Below are positions 8,413 through 15,176 of a stretch of 39,287 nt of DNA, in pieces. The stretch comes from Nocardiopsis sp. CC223A (GTDB lineage Bacteria; Actinomycetota; Actinomycetes; Streptosporangiales; Streptosporangiaceae). Both the position numbers and the translations under genes were made by a program. Below the pieces are notes generated by a model that saw only the letters and a program-made list of their open reading frames with translations, searched no databases and had not been told where the DNA came from. How positions within the stretch are numbered: the first letter of the stretch is position 1; the number at the start of each line of letters is the position of its first letter. The stretch is taken from contig NZ_JASFDV010000069.1 of assembly GCF_030766825.1 (NCBI RefSeq), forward strand, positions 1 through 39,287, in the 5' to 3' direction.

Positions 8413-8432
8413 GATTCGGAAATCCTCGAATC
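8413..8432. promoter_or_regulatory. Dyad GATTCG-N8-CGAATC between ArsR-type regulator and MFS gene
   Basis: Perfect 6-bp arms with an 8-base spacer in the 71-base divergent intergenic region. ArsR-family proteins bind imperfect dyads of this kind across the promoters of their own gene and target. A candidate operator controlling both genes. Confidence 0.45.
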
Positions 8433-8462
8433 CATGGTGCCCGGTCCCCACTCGGCCCCACC

Positions 8463-9701
8463 ATGCCGAACATGACCACGACGATCCCCGTCACCTCCGG
8501 CGGGCCCTTCGCCTCCGCCGGGTTCCGCCGTTTCTTCGCGGCCCGCACCCTCGCCGAATCCGGCACCGAGGTCGCCGCCTTCGCGCTCCCCCTCCTGGCC
8601 GTGCTCGTCCTGGACGCCGCCCCGGCCCAGGTGGGCCTGCTCGGCGCCCTCACCACTGCCGCCTACCTGCTGGTCGGCCTGCCCGCGGGGGTGTGGACCG
8701 ACCGGCTGCGCCGCCGCCCGGTCCTCGTCGCCGGCCAGCTCCTGCACGGCCTGATCCTGCTGTCCATCCCGCTGGCCTGGTTCCTGGACGCGCTCACCCT
8801 CACCCAGCTGTACGTCTGCGCGCTGCTGGGCGGTGTCGCCTCCCTGTTCGCCCGGATCGCCCAACAGGGCCTGCTCCCGGCGATCGTGGGGCGCGACCGG
8901 CTGATGGCGGCCAACTCCGCGCTCGGCGGCCTGTCCTCGACGGCGCTCCTGGCGGGTCGGGGCGCGGGCGGCCACCTCGTCCAGCACCTGGGCGCCCCGC
9001 TCGTGATCCTCATCGACGGGATCTCCCAGCTCGTCTCGGGCCTGCTCACCCTCACCGTCCGGGTCCGCGAACCCGAACCCGCCACCGGTGCCCGCAGCCT
9101 GCGCACCGAGGTGGCCGAGGGGCTGCTGCACGTGTTCGGCCACCCGCGGCTGCGGTCGATGGCCCTGTCCGCGCTGCTGGTCAACCTGGGTCTGGGCGCG
9201 CTCGTGCTGATGACGCCCGTCCTGATCGTCACCGACCTGGGCCTGGCCGAGGGCCGGGTCGGGATGTTCTTCATGGTGGGCGCGGCGGGCGTGCTGCTGG
9301 GCTCGCTGGTCGCCGCCCGGGTGGAGGCCCGGCTGGGGCCGGGGCGCACCCTGCTGGGATGCGCGCTGATCGCCGCGGCGGGTGGCGCGGCGGTGCCGTT
9401 CCTCACCGCCGGGAACTTCTGGGCCGTCTCCGCGTTCTGGGCGCTGTCCCAGGCCGGGATCGGCGCGGTGAACGTCGTGCAGCTCACCCTGCGCCAGCGC
9501 TGGACCCCGGATCACCTGCTCGGCCGGATGACCGCGACCCTGCGGTTCATGATGACCGGCGCGCTCACCTTCTCCGGCCTCTACGCGGGTGCGGTCGCCC
9601 AGGCCTGGGGGGTGCGCGCCGCCCTTGTGGCGGGCGCCGTGATCCTCGCCCTGGGGTGGATTCCCTTGTCCCGCCCGTCGCCCTCCACCACCCACGACTG
9701 A
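8463..9701 (+). CDS. MFS exporter (12-helix, EntS/MFS_3-like)
   Basis: Major facilitator superfamily exporter of 412 residues with about 12 hydrophobic segments. The loop between helices 2 and 3 carries the family motif in the form GVWTDRLRRRPVLVAG. The N-terminal FRRFFAARTLAESGTEVAAF is typical of the EntS-like/MFS_3 group that exports siderophores, macrolides or similar small molecules by proton antiport. The ATG at 8463 is used; a second ATG four codons in (8472) is an alternative, and no strong ribosome site is seen for either. It is divergent from the ArsR-type regulator and convergent with the TetR gene. Substrate cannot be deduced. Confidence 0.88.
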   Translation: MPNMTTTIPVTSGGPFASAGFRRFFAARTLAESGTEVAAFALPLLAVLVLDAAPAQVGLLGALTTAAYLLVGLPAGVWTDRLRRRPVLVAGQLLHGLILLSIPLAWFLDALTLTQLYVCALLGGVASLFARIAQQGLLPAIVGRDRLMAANSALGGLSSTALLAGRGAGGHLVQHLGAPLVILIDGISQLVSGLLTLTVRVREPEPATGARSLRTEVAEGLLHVFGHPRLRSMALSALLVNLGLGALVLMTPVLIVTDLGLAEGRVGMFFMVGAAGVLLGSLVAARVEARLGPGRTLLGCALIAAAGGAAVPFLTAGNFWAVSAFWALSQAGIGAVNVVQLTLRQRWTPDHLLGRMTATLRFMMTGALTFSGLYAGAVAQAWGVRAALVAGAVILALGWIPLSRPSPSTTHD

Positions 9702-9752
9702 CGCCTGCGGCGCGGTACCCCCGTCCGGGCCGGCCCTCCGTGCCCGGGGAGG

Positions 9753-10325
9753 CTACCGGTTCCGGCCGAACAGCACCTCGATGACGGAGCGGGCGATCTC
9801 CTCCGGATCCCCGTCGGCGCTCTCGGGCAGGGCCCCGCTGAGCCACAGTTCGGCGAATCCGTGCGCGAACGTCCAGGCGCCGATGGTGGCCGCCCGGGCC
9901 CGGGCGGGATCGGTGGCCAGCGCGTCGCCGCTGGCGGCCAGCACGGCCCCGGCGCGTTCGCGCGCGGCCGACAGTTCGGGGTCGTCGAGCCGGTACAGCT
10001 CGGGGCGGAACATCACCTCGAAGTGGGGGCGGTGGGCGAGGGCGAAGCGGATGTAGGCCAGGCCGGTCTCCCGCGGGCCCTCGGTCGCCGCCTCCTCCAG
10101 TGCGTCGGCGAACAGCGCGAACCCCTCGGCGGCCACGGCGGTGAGCACCCCGGCCTTGTCGCCGAAGTGGTGGGCGGGGGCGGCGTGCGAGACGCCCGCG
10201 CGGCGGGCCAGCTCGCGCAGGCTCCACCCGGTCGGCCCGGACTCCCGGATGGCCTCCAGCGCGGCGTCGATGACGGCGCGCCGCAGGTCGCCGTGGTGAT
10301 AGGTGCGCTCGGCGATCCGTCCCAC
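9753..10325 (-). CDS. TetR-family repressor
   Basis: A 190-residue TetR-type regulator. The N-terminal DNA-binding part reads RTYHHGDLRRAVIDAAL, then SLRELARRAGVSHAAPAHHF, the classic TetR helix-turn-helix with its HF end. The C-terminal two-thirds is the ligand-binding domain. The frame remains open far upstream; I start at GTG 10325 because the HTH begins within 10 residues and a good promoter lies just upstream, although GGGAG directly abuts the GTG and is too close for an ideal ribosome site. It is divergent from the DoxX-like gene. Two copies of one operator-like sequence lie between the two genes, so self-repression and repression of the DoxX-like gene are likely. Confidence 0.88.
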   Translation of the reverse strand: MGRIAERTYHHGDLRRAVIDAALEAIRESGPTGWSLRELARRAGVSHAAPAHHFGDKAGVLTAVAAEGFALFADALEEAATEGPRETGLAYIRFALAHRPHFEVMFRPELYRLDDPELSAARERAGAVLAASGDALATDPARARAATIGAWTFAHGFAELWLSGALPESADGDPEEIARSVIEVLFGRNR

Positions 10326-10361
10326 CTCCCTGGTCCGAGGGTCTCCGAGGAGGCCCAGACT

Positions 10362-10381
10362 ATCTTGCCATTGACAAGATT
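10362..10381. promoter_or_regulatory. Operator copy 1 for TetR regulator
   Basis: ATCTTGCCATTGACAAGATT. Arms ATCTTG and CAAGAT flank a 7-base centre. The reverse complement is nearly identical to copy 2 at 10395-10415. It contains the -35 (TTGACA, 10371-10376) of the DoxX-like promoter and overlaps the -10 (10377-10382) of the tetR promoter. Confidence 0.7.
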
Positions 10382-10405
10382 CAAGTCGAGGTGCAATCTT
10401 GTCAA
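10371..10405. promoter_or_regulatory. Face-to-face promoters for tetR and doxX-like genes
   Basis: Forward: TTGACA at 10371-10376, 17-base spacer, CAATCT at 10394-10399. Reverse: TTGACA (complement of 10400-10405), 17-base spacer, GAATCT (complement of 10377-10382). The arrangement is almost symmetrical: each -35 lies within one operator copy, and each -10 overlaps the other copy. Confidence 0.65.
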
Positions 10406-10415
10406 TGGAAAGATT
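10395..10415. promoter_or_regulatory. Operator copy 2 for TetR regulator
   Basis: Arms AATCTT (10395-10400) and AAGATT (10410-10415). Over 20 bases it equals the reverse complement of copy 1 except for A instead of C inside the right half. It covers most of the forward -10 and the start region of the DoxX-like transcript. Confidence 0.7.
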
Positions 10416-10434
10416 CAAGGATCGGAGACTCCGC

Positions 10435-10872
10435 ATGGCACCCCTCATCGCCCTCGTCGGCGGTACCGCGCTCCTGTGGCTCCTGGGCCTGGCGGGTGTG
10501 GAGGCGCTGGACTGGCAGACCTCGCTCCGGGGCGGACTGGCGCTGATGTTCACCCTCACCGGGGTGGTGCACTTCCTGCCGTCCCGGCGCCGCGACTTCG
10601 CCGAGATGGTCCCTCCGGCGCTCCCGTTCCCGTACGCGCTGGTCACCATCACCGGCGTGCTGGAACTCGCGGGGGCGGCCGCGCTGCTCTTCCCGCCCAC
10701 CGCCCCGTACGCGGCGATCGGCCTCGCCCTGCTGATGATCGCCATGTTCCCGGCCAACGTCTCCGCGGCCCGCCGCGGCGTCACCCTGGCCGGAAAGCCC
10801 GCCACCCCGCTGCTGCCCCGCACGATCATGCAGGTCGTCTTCGTCGCCGCGGCCGTGCTCGCCGCTGTCTGA
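10435..10872 (+). CDS. DoxX-like four-helix membrane protein
   Basis: A 145-residue membrane protein with about four hydrophobic segments covering most of its length. It fits the DoxX/DoxX-like family: an early GLALMFTLTGVVHF segment, then LVTITGVLELAGAAALLFP, and a C-terminal helix after TIMQV. I start at ATG 10435, with GGAG nine bases upstream; an in-frame ATG at 10405 lies within the operator and start-site region and is unlikely. Function in this family is poorly defined; members are linked to redox stress and membrane quinone chemistry. Its regulation by the adjacent TetR protein is strongly implied by the shared operators. It ends just before a large bidirectional terminator. Confidence 0.8.
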   Translation: MAPLIALVGGTALLWLLGLAGVEALDWQTSLRGGLALMFTLTGVVHFLPSRRRDFAEMVPPALPFPYALVTITGVLELAGAAALLFPPTAPYAAIGLALLMIAMFPANVSAARRGVTLAGKPATPLLPRTIMQVVFVAAAVLAAV

Positions 10873-10880
10873 ACACCCGG

Positions 10881-10924
10881 CCGGAACGCGGAAGGGCCCC
10901 GTCCGGGGCCCTTCCGCGTTCCGG
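10881..10924. terminator. Bidirectional terminator between DoxX-like gene and marR
   Basis: Perfect 21-bp inverted repeat, 10881-10901 with 10904-10924, arms ending in GGGCCCCG / CGGGGCCC around a two-base centre. It sits between two convergent genes and touches the stop codon of the MarR gene, so it probably ends both transcripts. Confidence 0.85.
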
Positions 10925-11383
10925 TCACGCCTGTGTGCTCGCCGCCGTCAGCCGGGAGACCAGCGGCCTCTCGCGATGGATCCTCTCGAAGACCTCGACC
11001 AGCGTCTCGGAGGCGGAGAAGTAGACCCGGCGCCCCTTGCGGGTGAGCCGCAGCCGGAACGCCCGCCCGTCCCCGTCGACGCGGGTGCGCTCGACGAGTC
11101 CCTCGTTCTGCATCTGGGTGACGAGGCGGGAGATGCGCGGCTGGGAGCGGTCCACCGCCTTGCACACGGACGACAGCGGGGTCCAACCGCGGTTCCCGGC
11201 GAGGTGGGCCATGATCTCGTAGGCACTCACGCAGATGGCGTGCCGGTCGCTCAGGGTGGTCTCCAGTTCGGCGTTGACCGCCTCGACGGGACGGGCGACA
11301 CCGAGCCAGCCCTCCAGTGCCCGCTCGGCGGCCGCCGCGGCGCCGATATCCGATTCGGCGTCGAGTCCGTCGTGTGAGGTCAC
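10925..11383 (-). CDS. MarR-family regulator
   Basis: A 152-residue winged-helix regulator. The core reads CVSAYEIMAHLA, then PLSSVCKAVDRSQPRISRLV (recognition helix region), LVERTRVDGDGRAFRLRLT (wing) and a C-terminal dimerisation helix; all are typical of MarR proteins. GTG start at 11383 with GGGAG upstream. It diverges from a 14-helix MFS pump. A good promoter for it lies at 11422-11450 and a 12-bp dyad occupies that promoter's spacer, which suggests autorepression. The same dyad recurs in front of the pump and at the promoter of the enzyme operon at 13.5 kb, so this protein is the best candidate for a shared regulator. The ligand could be the pathway product or an intermediate. Confidence 0.88.
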   Translation of the reverse strand: MTSHDGLDAESDIGAAAAAERALEGWLGVARPVEAVNAELETTLSDRHAICVSAYEIMAHLAGNRGWTPLSSVCKAVDRSQPRISRLVTQMQNEGLVERTRVDGDGRAFRLRLTRKGRRVYFSASETLVEVFERIHRERPLVSRLTAASTQA

Positions 11384-11421
11384 GGCCGCTCCCTTCGTTC
11401 GGATCCGCTCTCAGGCCTTGC

Positions 11422-11450
11422 ATTGTATGCCTTGGCATGTACTCTATCAA
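11422..11450 (-). promoter_or_regulatory. Promoter of marR
   Basis: On the minus strand TTGATA (complement of 11445-11450), 17-base spacer, TACAAT (complement of 11422-11427). A near-consensus vegetative promoter. The spacer contains operator dyad 1. Confidence 0.7.
11427..11438. promoter_or_regulatory. Dyad 1, ATGCCTTGGCAT (MarR operator candidate)
   Basis: Perfect ATGCC/GGCAT arms around TT, inside the spacer of the marR promoter. One of three related 12-mers that fit ATG-Y-C-Y-K-GGCAT; the others are at 11461 and 13504. Confidence 0.6.
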
Positions 11451-11460
11451 ACACAAAAAC

Positions 11461-11472
11461 ATGTCCGGGCAT
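11461..11472. promoter_or_regulatory. Dyad 2, ATGTCCGGGCAT (MarR operator candidate)
   Basis: Second copy, 34 bases (about three helical turns) from dyad 1 and 47 bases before the MFS start. It overlaps a TATAT stretch that may be the MFS -10 region. A longer inverted pair, CGGGCAT (11466-11472) with ATGCCCG (11488-11494), adds a possible stem. Confidence 0.55.
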
Positions 11473-11518
11473 ATATCTTTTCAGGCCATGCCCGAACCGA
11501 GCGGAAAGGTCAGCCCCG

Positions 11519-12970
11519 ATGACGGAGAAGACGCACCCGGAGGCCGTGGACGCCTCCCCGGACGCCCCGCCACCGATGAAGGCGCCGTGGTCGGCCCTGG
11601 CGATCGCGGGCATCGCCCAGATGCTCATCATGCTCGACTCGACCATCGTCAATGTCGCCCTGCCCTCGATCGGCCGCGATCTCCAGGCCGGGCCCATCGC
11701 GCTCCAGTGGACCGTCGGCGGCTACGTCCTCACCTACGGGGCGCTGCTGCTCTTCGGCGGCCGGCTGGCCGACACCATCGGTCGGCGCAACGCCTTCCTC
11801 GTGGGCCTCGCCGTGTTCGGGGCCGCCTCCCTGGCCTGCGGGGTGGCCGGGAGCGAACAGATCCTCGTCACCGCCCGCCTGGGCCAGGGCGTGGGCGCCG
11901 CGGTGTTGTCCGCTTCGGCGCTGTCGATCATCGTCGCCACCTACGGTCGCGTCCCCGCCCAGCTCAACACCGCTCTGACCGTGTGGAGCGGACTGGGGGT
12001 CATCGGCGCCACGGTCGGTGTCATCCTGGGCGGGCTCATCGTCGAGTCCCTGTCCTGGCGGTGGGCGTTCCTCATCAACATCCCGATCCTCCTGGCGGTA
12101 CTGGTCGCCGCGCTCGCCCGACTCGCCCCGATGAAGGGCTCGGGCGACACGAGGATGCGCCTGCCGACCGCGGTCGTCGCCACCCTGGGCATCGGGCTGC
12201 TGTGCTTCGGGTTCATCCAGCTCCAGGAGGGACTGGGGGAGCCGTGGCCGTGGGTGGCGCTCGCCGCCTCGGTCGTGCTCATCGCCCTGCTCGTCCGCCA
12301 CCAGGACCGCGCCCAGGACCCGCTGCTGCCGGTGTTCCTGCTGCGTGTCCGGGCCTACGCCTGGGCCGGGTTCGGCCTGCTACTGGCGGCGACGCTCATG
12401 CTCGGCGCCCTGTACCTGTCGAGCAACTACCTCCAGAACGCCCACGGGATGTCCCCGCTGGAGACGGGTTTCGCCCTGCTGCCGCTGTGCCTGGGCTCGC
12501 TGGTCTCGGCCTTCGCGATCCCCGCACTGGCGGCCCGGGTCGGCATGGCGCGGATCTACCTGGCCGGCGTCGTCGTGCAGCTGGCCGCGATCGCCGCCGT
12601 CATCGCCGCGACCGCTTCGGGCACCGGCAGCGCCGCGGCCGTGATCGGCGCGCTGGCGGTGTTCGGCCTCGGCCTGCCGACGATGTTCGTGCCGTTGTAC
12701 ACCTTCGGGTCGGCGCCGATCCCGGAGGCTCACGCCGGAGTCGGCTCGGGCCTGCTCAACACGTTCAACGAGGCCGGTGCCGGTGTCGGGCTGGCGATCG
12801 TCGCGCCGGTCTCCTCCGTGGTGATCGCCGCCGGCGTCGGTGCGGGGGCCACGGGGGCGGAGGCCGCCGCCGCGGGCGCGCACGCCGGTTTCCAGGTGCT
12901 GGCCGTGGTCTCGGTCCTGGCCGGCGCCACCGCGGTCGCGCTGTGGCGCGTCTCCCGGTCGGACGCCTGA
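11519..12970 (+). CDS. MFS efflux pump, DHA2 (14-helix) type
   Basis: A 483-residue proton-driven efflux pump of the DHA2 group (EmrB/QacA-like). The first helix ends MLDSTIVNVALPSIGRDL, the DHA2 motif with the conserved Asp. The loop GGRLADTIGRRN is motif A. GLGVIGATVGVILGGLIVE is the antiporter motif C of helix 5, followed by WRWAFLINIP. About 14 helices fit the length. ATG at 11519 with GGAAAGG eight bases upstream. It is divergent from the MarR gene and carries dyad 2 in its leader. The dyad shared with the enzyme operon suggests it exports, or protects from, that pathway's product; otherwise it is a general drug pump. Confidence 0.9.
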   Translation: MTEKTHPEAVDASPDAPPPMKAPWSALAIAGIAQMLIMLDSTIVNVALPSIGRDLQAGPIALQWTVGGYVLTYGALLLFGGRLADTIGRRNAFLVGLAVFGAASLACGVAGSEQILVTARLGQGVGAAVLSASALSIIVATYGRVPAQLNTALTVWSGLGVIGATVGVILGGLIVESLSWRWAFLINIPILLAVLVAALARLAPMKGSGDTRMRLPTAVVATLGIGLLCFGFIQLQEGLGEPWPWVALAASVVLIALLVRHQDRAQDPLLPVFLLRVRAYAWAGFGLLLAATLMLGALYLSSNYLQNAHGMSPLETGFALLPLCLGSLVSAFAIPALAARVGMARIYLAGVVVQLAAIAAVIAATASGTGSAAAVIGALAVFGLGLPTMFVPLYTFGSAPIPEAHAGVGSGLLNTFNEAGAGVGLAIVAPVSSVVIAAGVGAGATGAEAAAAGAHAGFQVLAVVSVLAGATAVALWRVSRSDA

Positions 12971-12986
12971 CCGGAGGCCGCCCAGG

Positions 12987-13024
12987 AGCGGGCCGCGGGC
13001 GGGGAGACCCGCCCGCGGCCCGCT
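12987..13024. terminator. Bidirectional terminator between MFS pump and hxlR
   Basis: Perfect 17-bp stem (12987-13003 with 13008-13024) closed by GAGA, followed by TTTCG. It lies between convergent genes and is likely used from both sides. Confidence 0.85.
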
Positions 13025-13041
13025 TTCGTCGTTCCCGGCGC

Positions 13042-13398
13042 TCATCTGACGAGTTGCAGGGGATCGAAGTCGTTGTCGACCGACCATTTCCGCACCGGGT
13101 CCAGGGAATCGATCAGAGAACGCCCCAGCGGGGTGATCTCGTACATCACCCCGGGTGGTCGGGTGTCGACCACCTGACGGTCGATGAGTCCGGCGTTCTC
13201 CAGCGAGCGCAGGGTCATGGCCATCGTCTTGACGTGTCCGCAGCCGATCTCCCGCTGCAGCCGCCCGAACCTCATCGGCCGCGGGCGCAGGGTGAGCAGC
13301 ACGGCGACCGCCCACTTCTTCGACATGAGACTGAGCAGCTCGTGCAGTGTTCTCCACTCCTCGCCGCTACTCCAGTCCTGATCTTCCTCTTCGGTCAT
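13042..13398 (-). CDS. HxlR-family winged-helix regulator
   Basis: A 118-residue HxlR-type regulator. Typical family segments are KKWAVAVLLTLRPRPMRFGR, then LQREIGCGHVKTMAMTLRSL as the recognition region, LENAGLIDRQ, and VMYEITPLGRSL in the wing. HxlR proteins often respond to aldehydes, quinones or oxidants. I chose the ATG at 13398; the frame is open upstream to 13515, but that part covers the likely control region. A single Cys (in IGCGH) could act as a redox sensor, as in some HxlR proteins; this is inference. It is divergent from the five-gene enzyme operon and so is a likely local regulator of it, possibly together with the MarR protein. Confidence 0.85.
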   Translation of the reverse strand: MTEEEDQDWSSGEEWRTLHELLSLMSKKWAVAVLLTLRPRPMRFGRLQREIGCGHVKTMAMTLRSLENAGLIDRQVVDTRPPGVMYEITPLGRSLIDSLDPVRKWSVDNDFDPLQLVR

Positions 13399-13414
13399 CT
13401 CGCGCCCCCATGGA

Positions 13415-13448
13415 TGTCCTTCTTGTCCCTTGGTGTCCCTTATGACAC
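13415..13448. promoter_or_regulatory. TGTCC repeats and GTGTC-N6-GACAC dyad upstream of hxlR
   Basis: Three direct TGTCC words at 13415, 13424 and 13434 (9-10 base steps), the last merged into a GTGTC-N6-GACAC dyad at 13433-13448. This lies in the leader of hxlR, 17-50 bases before its start. A plausible HxlR site distinct from the MarR-type dyad. Confidence 0.4.
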
Positions 13449-13475
13449 TAGGGATCCTGTTCGATATATACACGG

Positions 13476-13504
13476 TTGAATGTCTGATCTCAACTGCGTA
13501 AATA
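13476..13504 (+). promoter_or_regulatory. Promoter of five-gene enzyme operon
   Basis: TTGAAT at 13476-13481, 17-base spacer, TAAATA at 13499-13504. Predicted start near 13511, inside dyad 3, leaving a leader of about 30 bases to the TTG start at 13543. Confidence 0.55.
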
Positions 13505-13515
13505 TGTCTGGGCAT
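13504..13515. promoter_or_regulatory. Dyad 3, ATGTCTGGGCAT, at start of enzyme operon
   Basis: Third member of the ATG-Y-C-Y-K-GGCAT set; it differs from dyad 2 by one base. It covers the predicted transcription start, where a bound protein would block initiation. Confidence 0.6.
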
Positions 13516-13542
13516 GGAGTTTTAGAGCGAACGGAGTTCATT

Positions 13543-13929
13543 TTGTCCTCGCCTATTGACATCGCAGTCGAACGCATCCTCCGCCTCCCCGATATCCCGG
13601 CCGCCGTTGATTCCTACCGGGCGGTAGGGGTCACCACGAGGATCGTCCTGGACGGGGGTGCCCGGACGCTCTGGATCGACCCGGAGGGGACGGTGTCACC
13701 CGTCGGTGAAACGAACCCGACCATACCGGGCGGTAACAACGAAATGGCCGGAACCGACGGCTCTCGGTGGCCGGTTCCGGACATCACCGTCGAGCTCTCC
13801 GGTGAGGATCTGCTCGCCCTGGCCGACGGCCGGCTCACGGTCCTGCGCGCCATCACCGCGTCCCGGCTCGGTGCGCGCGGCCCGATCTTCGCCGCGATCG
13901 GCGTCGCCCACTCCTTCACCCGCCTGTGA
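13543..13929 (+). CDS. SCP2-like (sterol-carrier fold) protein
   Basis: A 128-residue protein with an SCP2-type fold. The C-terminal half, DITVELSGEDLLALADGRLT followed by a Gly-rich turn (LGARGPIFAAIGVA), matches the pattern of SCP2 domains, which form a small hydrophobic pocket for lipids or acyl-CoA. I start at TTG 13543 because GGAG sits six bases upstream and the predicted promoter ends just before it; ATGs at 13480 and 13504 lie in the promoter itself. It is the first gene of the operon, 29 bases before the acyl-CoA dehydrogenase. Likely role: hold or present a hydrophobic pathway intermediate. There is no secretion signal. Confidence 0.7.
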   Translation: MSSPIDIAVERILRLPDIPAAVDSYRAVGVTTRIVLDGGARTLWIDPEGTVSPVGETNPTIPGGNNEMAGTDGSRWPVPDITVELSGEDLLALADGRLTVLRAITASRLGARGPIFAAIGVAHSFTRL

Positions 13930-13958
13930 TCGCAACGAGCAACCCGAGGAGACCCGAC

Positions 13959-15176
13959 ATGACGATTTCGATCCGCCCCGACCTCGACGACCTGCACACC
14001 CTCCCCAAGGCGCACCGCGACCCGGTCCGGCTGCTCGGCGAGTTCGCCAGGGACCGCATCGCCCCGACCGCGGAGGCACGCGACCGCGCCCCGATCGGCA
14101 CCGTGGACTGGGACCTCGTCACCGAGGCCCAGGACCTCGGCGGCCTCAGGATGGGCCTGCCCGAGGGGATGGGCGGCCTGGGCCTGGGAGCCGAGGCGCT
14201 CGGCCGCGTCCTAGAGGAGTTCGCCGCCGCCGATCCGGGGTTCGCCCTCATCCTCGGGGCGACGGGCCTGTTCCAGACCCCCCTCGTGCTCGCCGGTGAC
14301 GAACGGCTCGCCGCCGAGTACCTCATGCCGTTCCTGGGCGACGAACCGCTCCTGGCCTGTAACGCCGTCGCCGAGGAGCTCAACGGCACCGATCTGGTGC
14401 TGGCGCAGAACGCCCCCTACGCCACCGATATGACGACCGCGACCGAGCGCGGCGACCACTACGTCCTGTCGGGGAAGAAGAAGTACATCACCAACGCGCC
14501 CGTCGCCCGCTACGCCACGGTGATGGCCAACATCGCCGGGCACCCGGGATCCACCGGTCTCACCTGCTTCGTGGTGGACCTCGCCTGGGACGGTGTCCAG
14601 CGAGGAGCCACCCACGACAAGGTCGGCTACCGTACCGCGCCCGCTGGGGAACTGGTCTTCAACGATGTCGAAGTCCCCAAGGAGAATGTGGTCGGCGACG
14701 TGCTCGGCGGCTGGGACCTCAACACCACCCAGGGCAACATCTGCCGGGTCACCTGCGCGGCGATCGCGACTGGGCTGGCGCGCCACTCGCTCGAACGCGC
14801 GCTGCGGTGGGTCACCGAGCGGCGCCAGAGCGGGCGGCTCCTGTTCGAGCACCAGATGACGGCCCGGAAGATCGCCGACATGGCCGCGGCCGTCGAGTCG
14901 GCCCGGGCCCTGTGGGTCAACGCGGCCCGGACCGTCGACACGACCCTCCCGGTCCCGGCTTACGAGCCCGCGATCGCGAAGATGGTCGCCGACAGGGCCG
15001 CGGTCGACAACGCCAACACCGCGATGTCCCTGATCGGAGCCCAGGCGTTCCAGCGCGACGACGAGATGGAGCGGATCCTGCGGGACAGCTTCGGGCCGCG
15101 GATCTACGAGGGCTCCCCCGAGGCCCTGGCCATGACGGTCACCGACCTCCTGTGCCTCGAGGATGAGCGGCGATGA
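13959..15176 (+). CDS. Acyl-CoA dehydrogenase family flavoenzyme
   Basis: A 405-residue FAD enzyme of the acyl-CoA dehydrogenase family, which oxidises a CoA- or carrier-bound acyl group at C2-C3. Clear family segments are the N-terminal helical domain, GLRMGLPEGMGGLGLGAEAL, the KKKYITNAPVA segment before the central sheet, and PRIYEGSPEAL near the C-terminus. The Glu of YEGS (residue 384) is at the catalytic-base position of medium-chain-type enzymes. ATG at 13959 with a perfect GAGGAG seven bases upstream. It overlaps the next gene by 4 bases (ATGA). No partner ferredoxin or ETF gene is present. In this operon it probably desaturates the acyl chain used by, or produced with, the acyltransferase; that is inference. 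Confidence 0.9.
   Translation: MTISIRPDLDDLHTLPKAHRDPVRLLGEFARDRIAPTAEARDRAPIGTVDWDLVTEAQDLGGLRMGLPEGMGGLGLGAEALGRVLEEFAAADPGFALILGATGLFQTPLVLAGDERLAAEYLMPFLGDEPLLACNAVAEELNGTDLVLAQNAPYATDMTTATERGDHYVLSGKKKYITNAPVARYATVMANIAGHPGSTGLTCFVVDLAWDGVQRGATHDKVGYRTAPAGELVFNDVEVPKENVVGDVLGGWDLNTTQGNICRVTCAAIATGLARHSLERALRWVTERRQSGRLLFEHQMTARKIADMAAAVESARALWVNAARTVDTTLPVPAYEPAIAKMVADRAAVDNANTAMSLIGAQAFQRDDEMERILRDSFGPRIYEGSPEALAMTVTDLLCLEDERR

Noticed and set aside
10326..11462. N-terminal extension of the TetR frame through the DoxX-like and MarR genes
   Set aside because: The extension is antisense to the DoxX-like gene and runs through the MarR gene in a different frame, and TetR proteins begin close to their HTH; the promoter and operators also lie inside it.
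13480..13542. Earlier ATG starts (13480, 13504) for the SCP2-like gene
   Set aside because: They lie inside the predicted promoter and operator and lack ribosome sites; TTG 13543 has GGAG at good distance.
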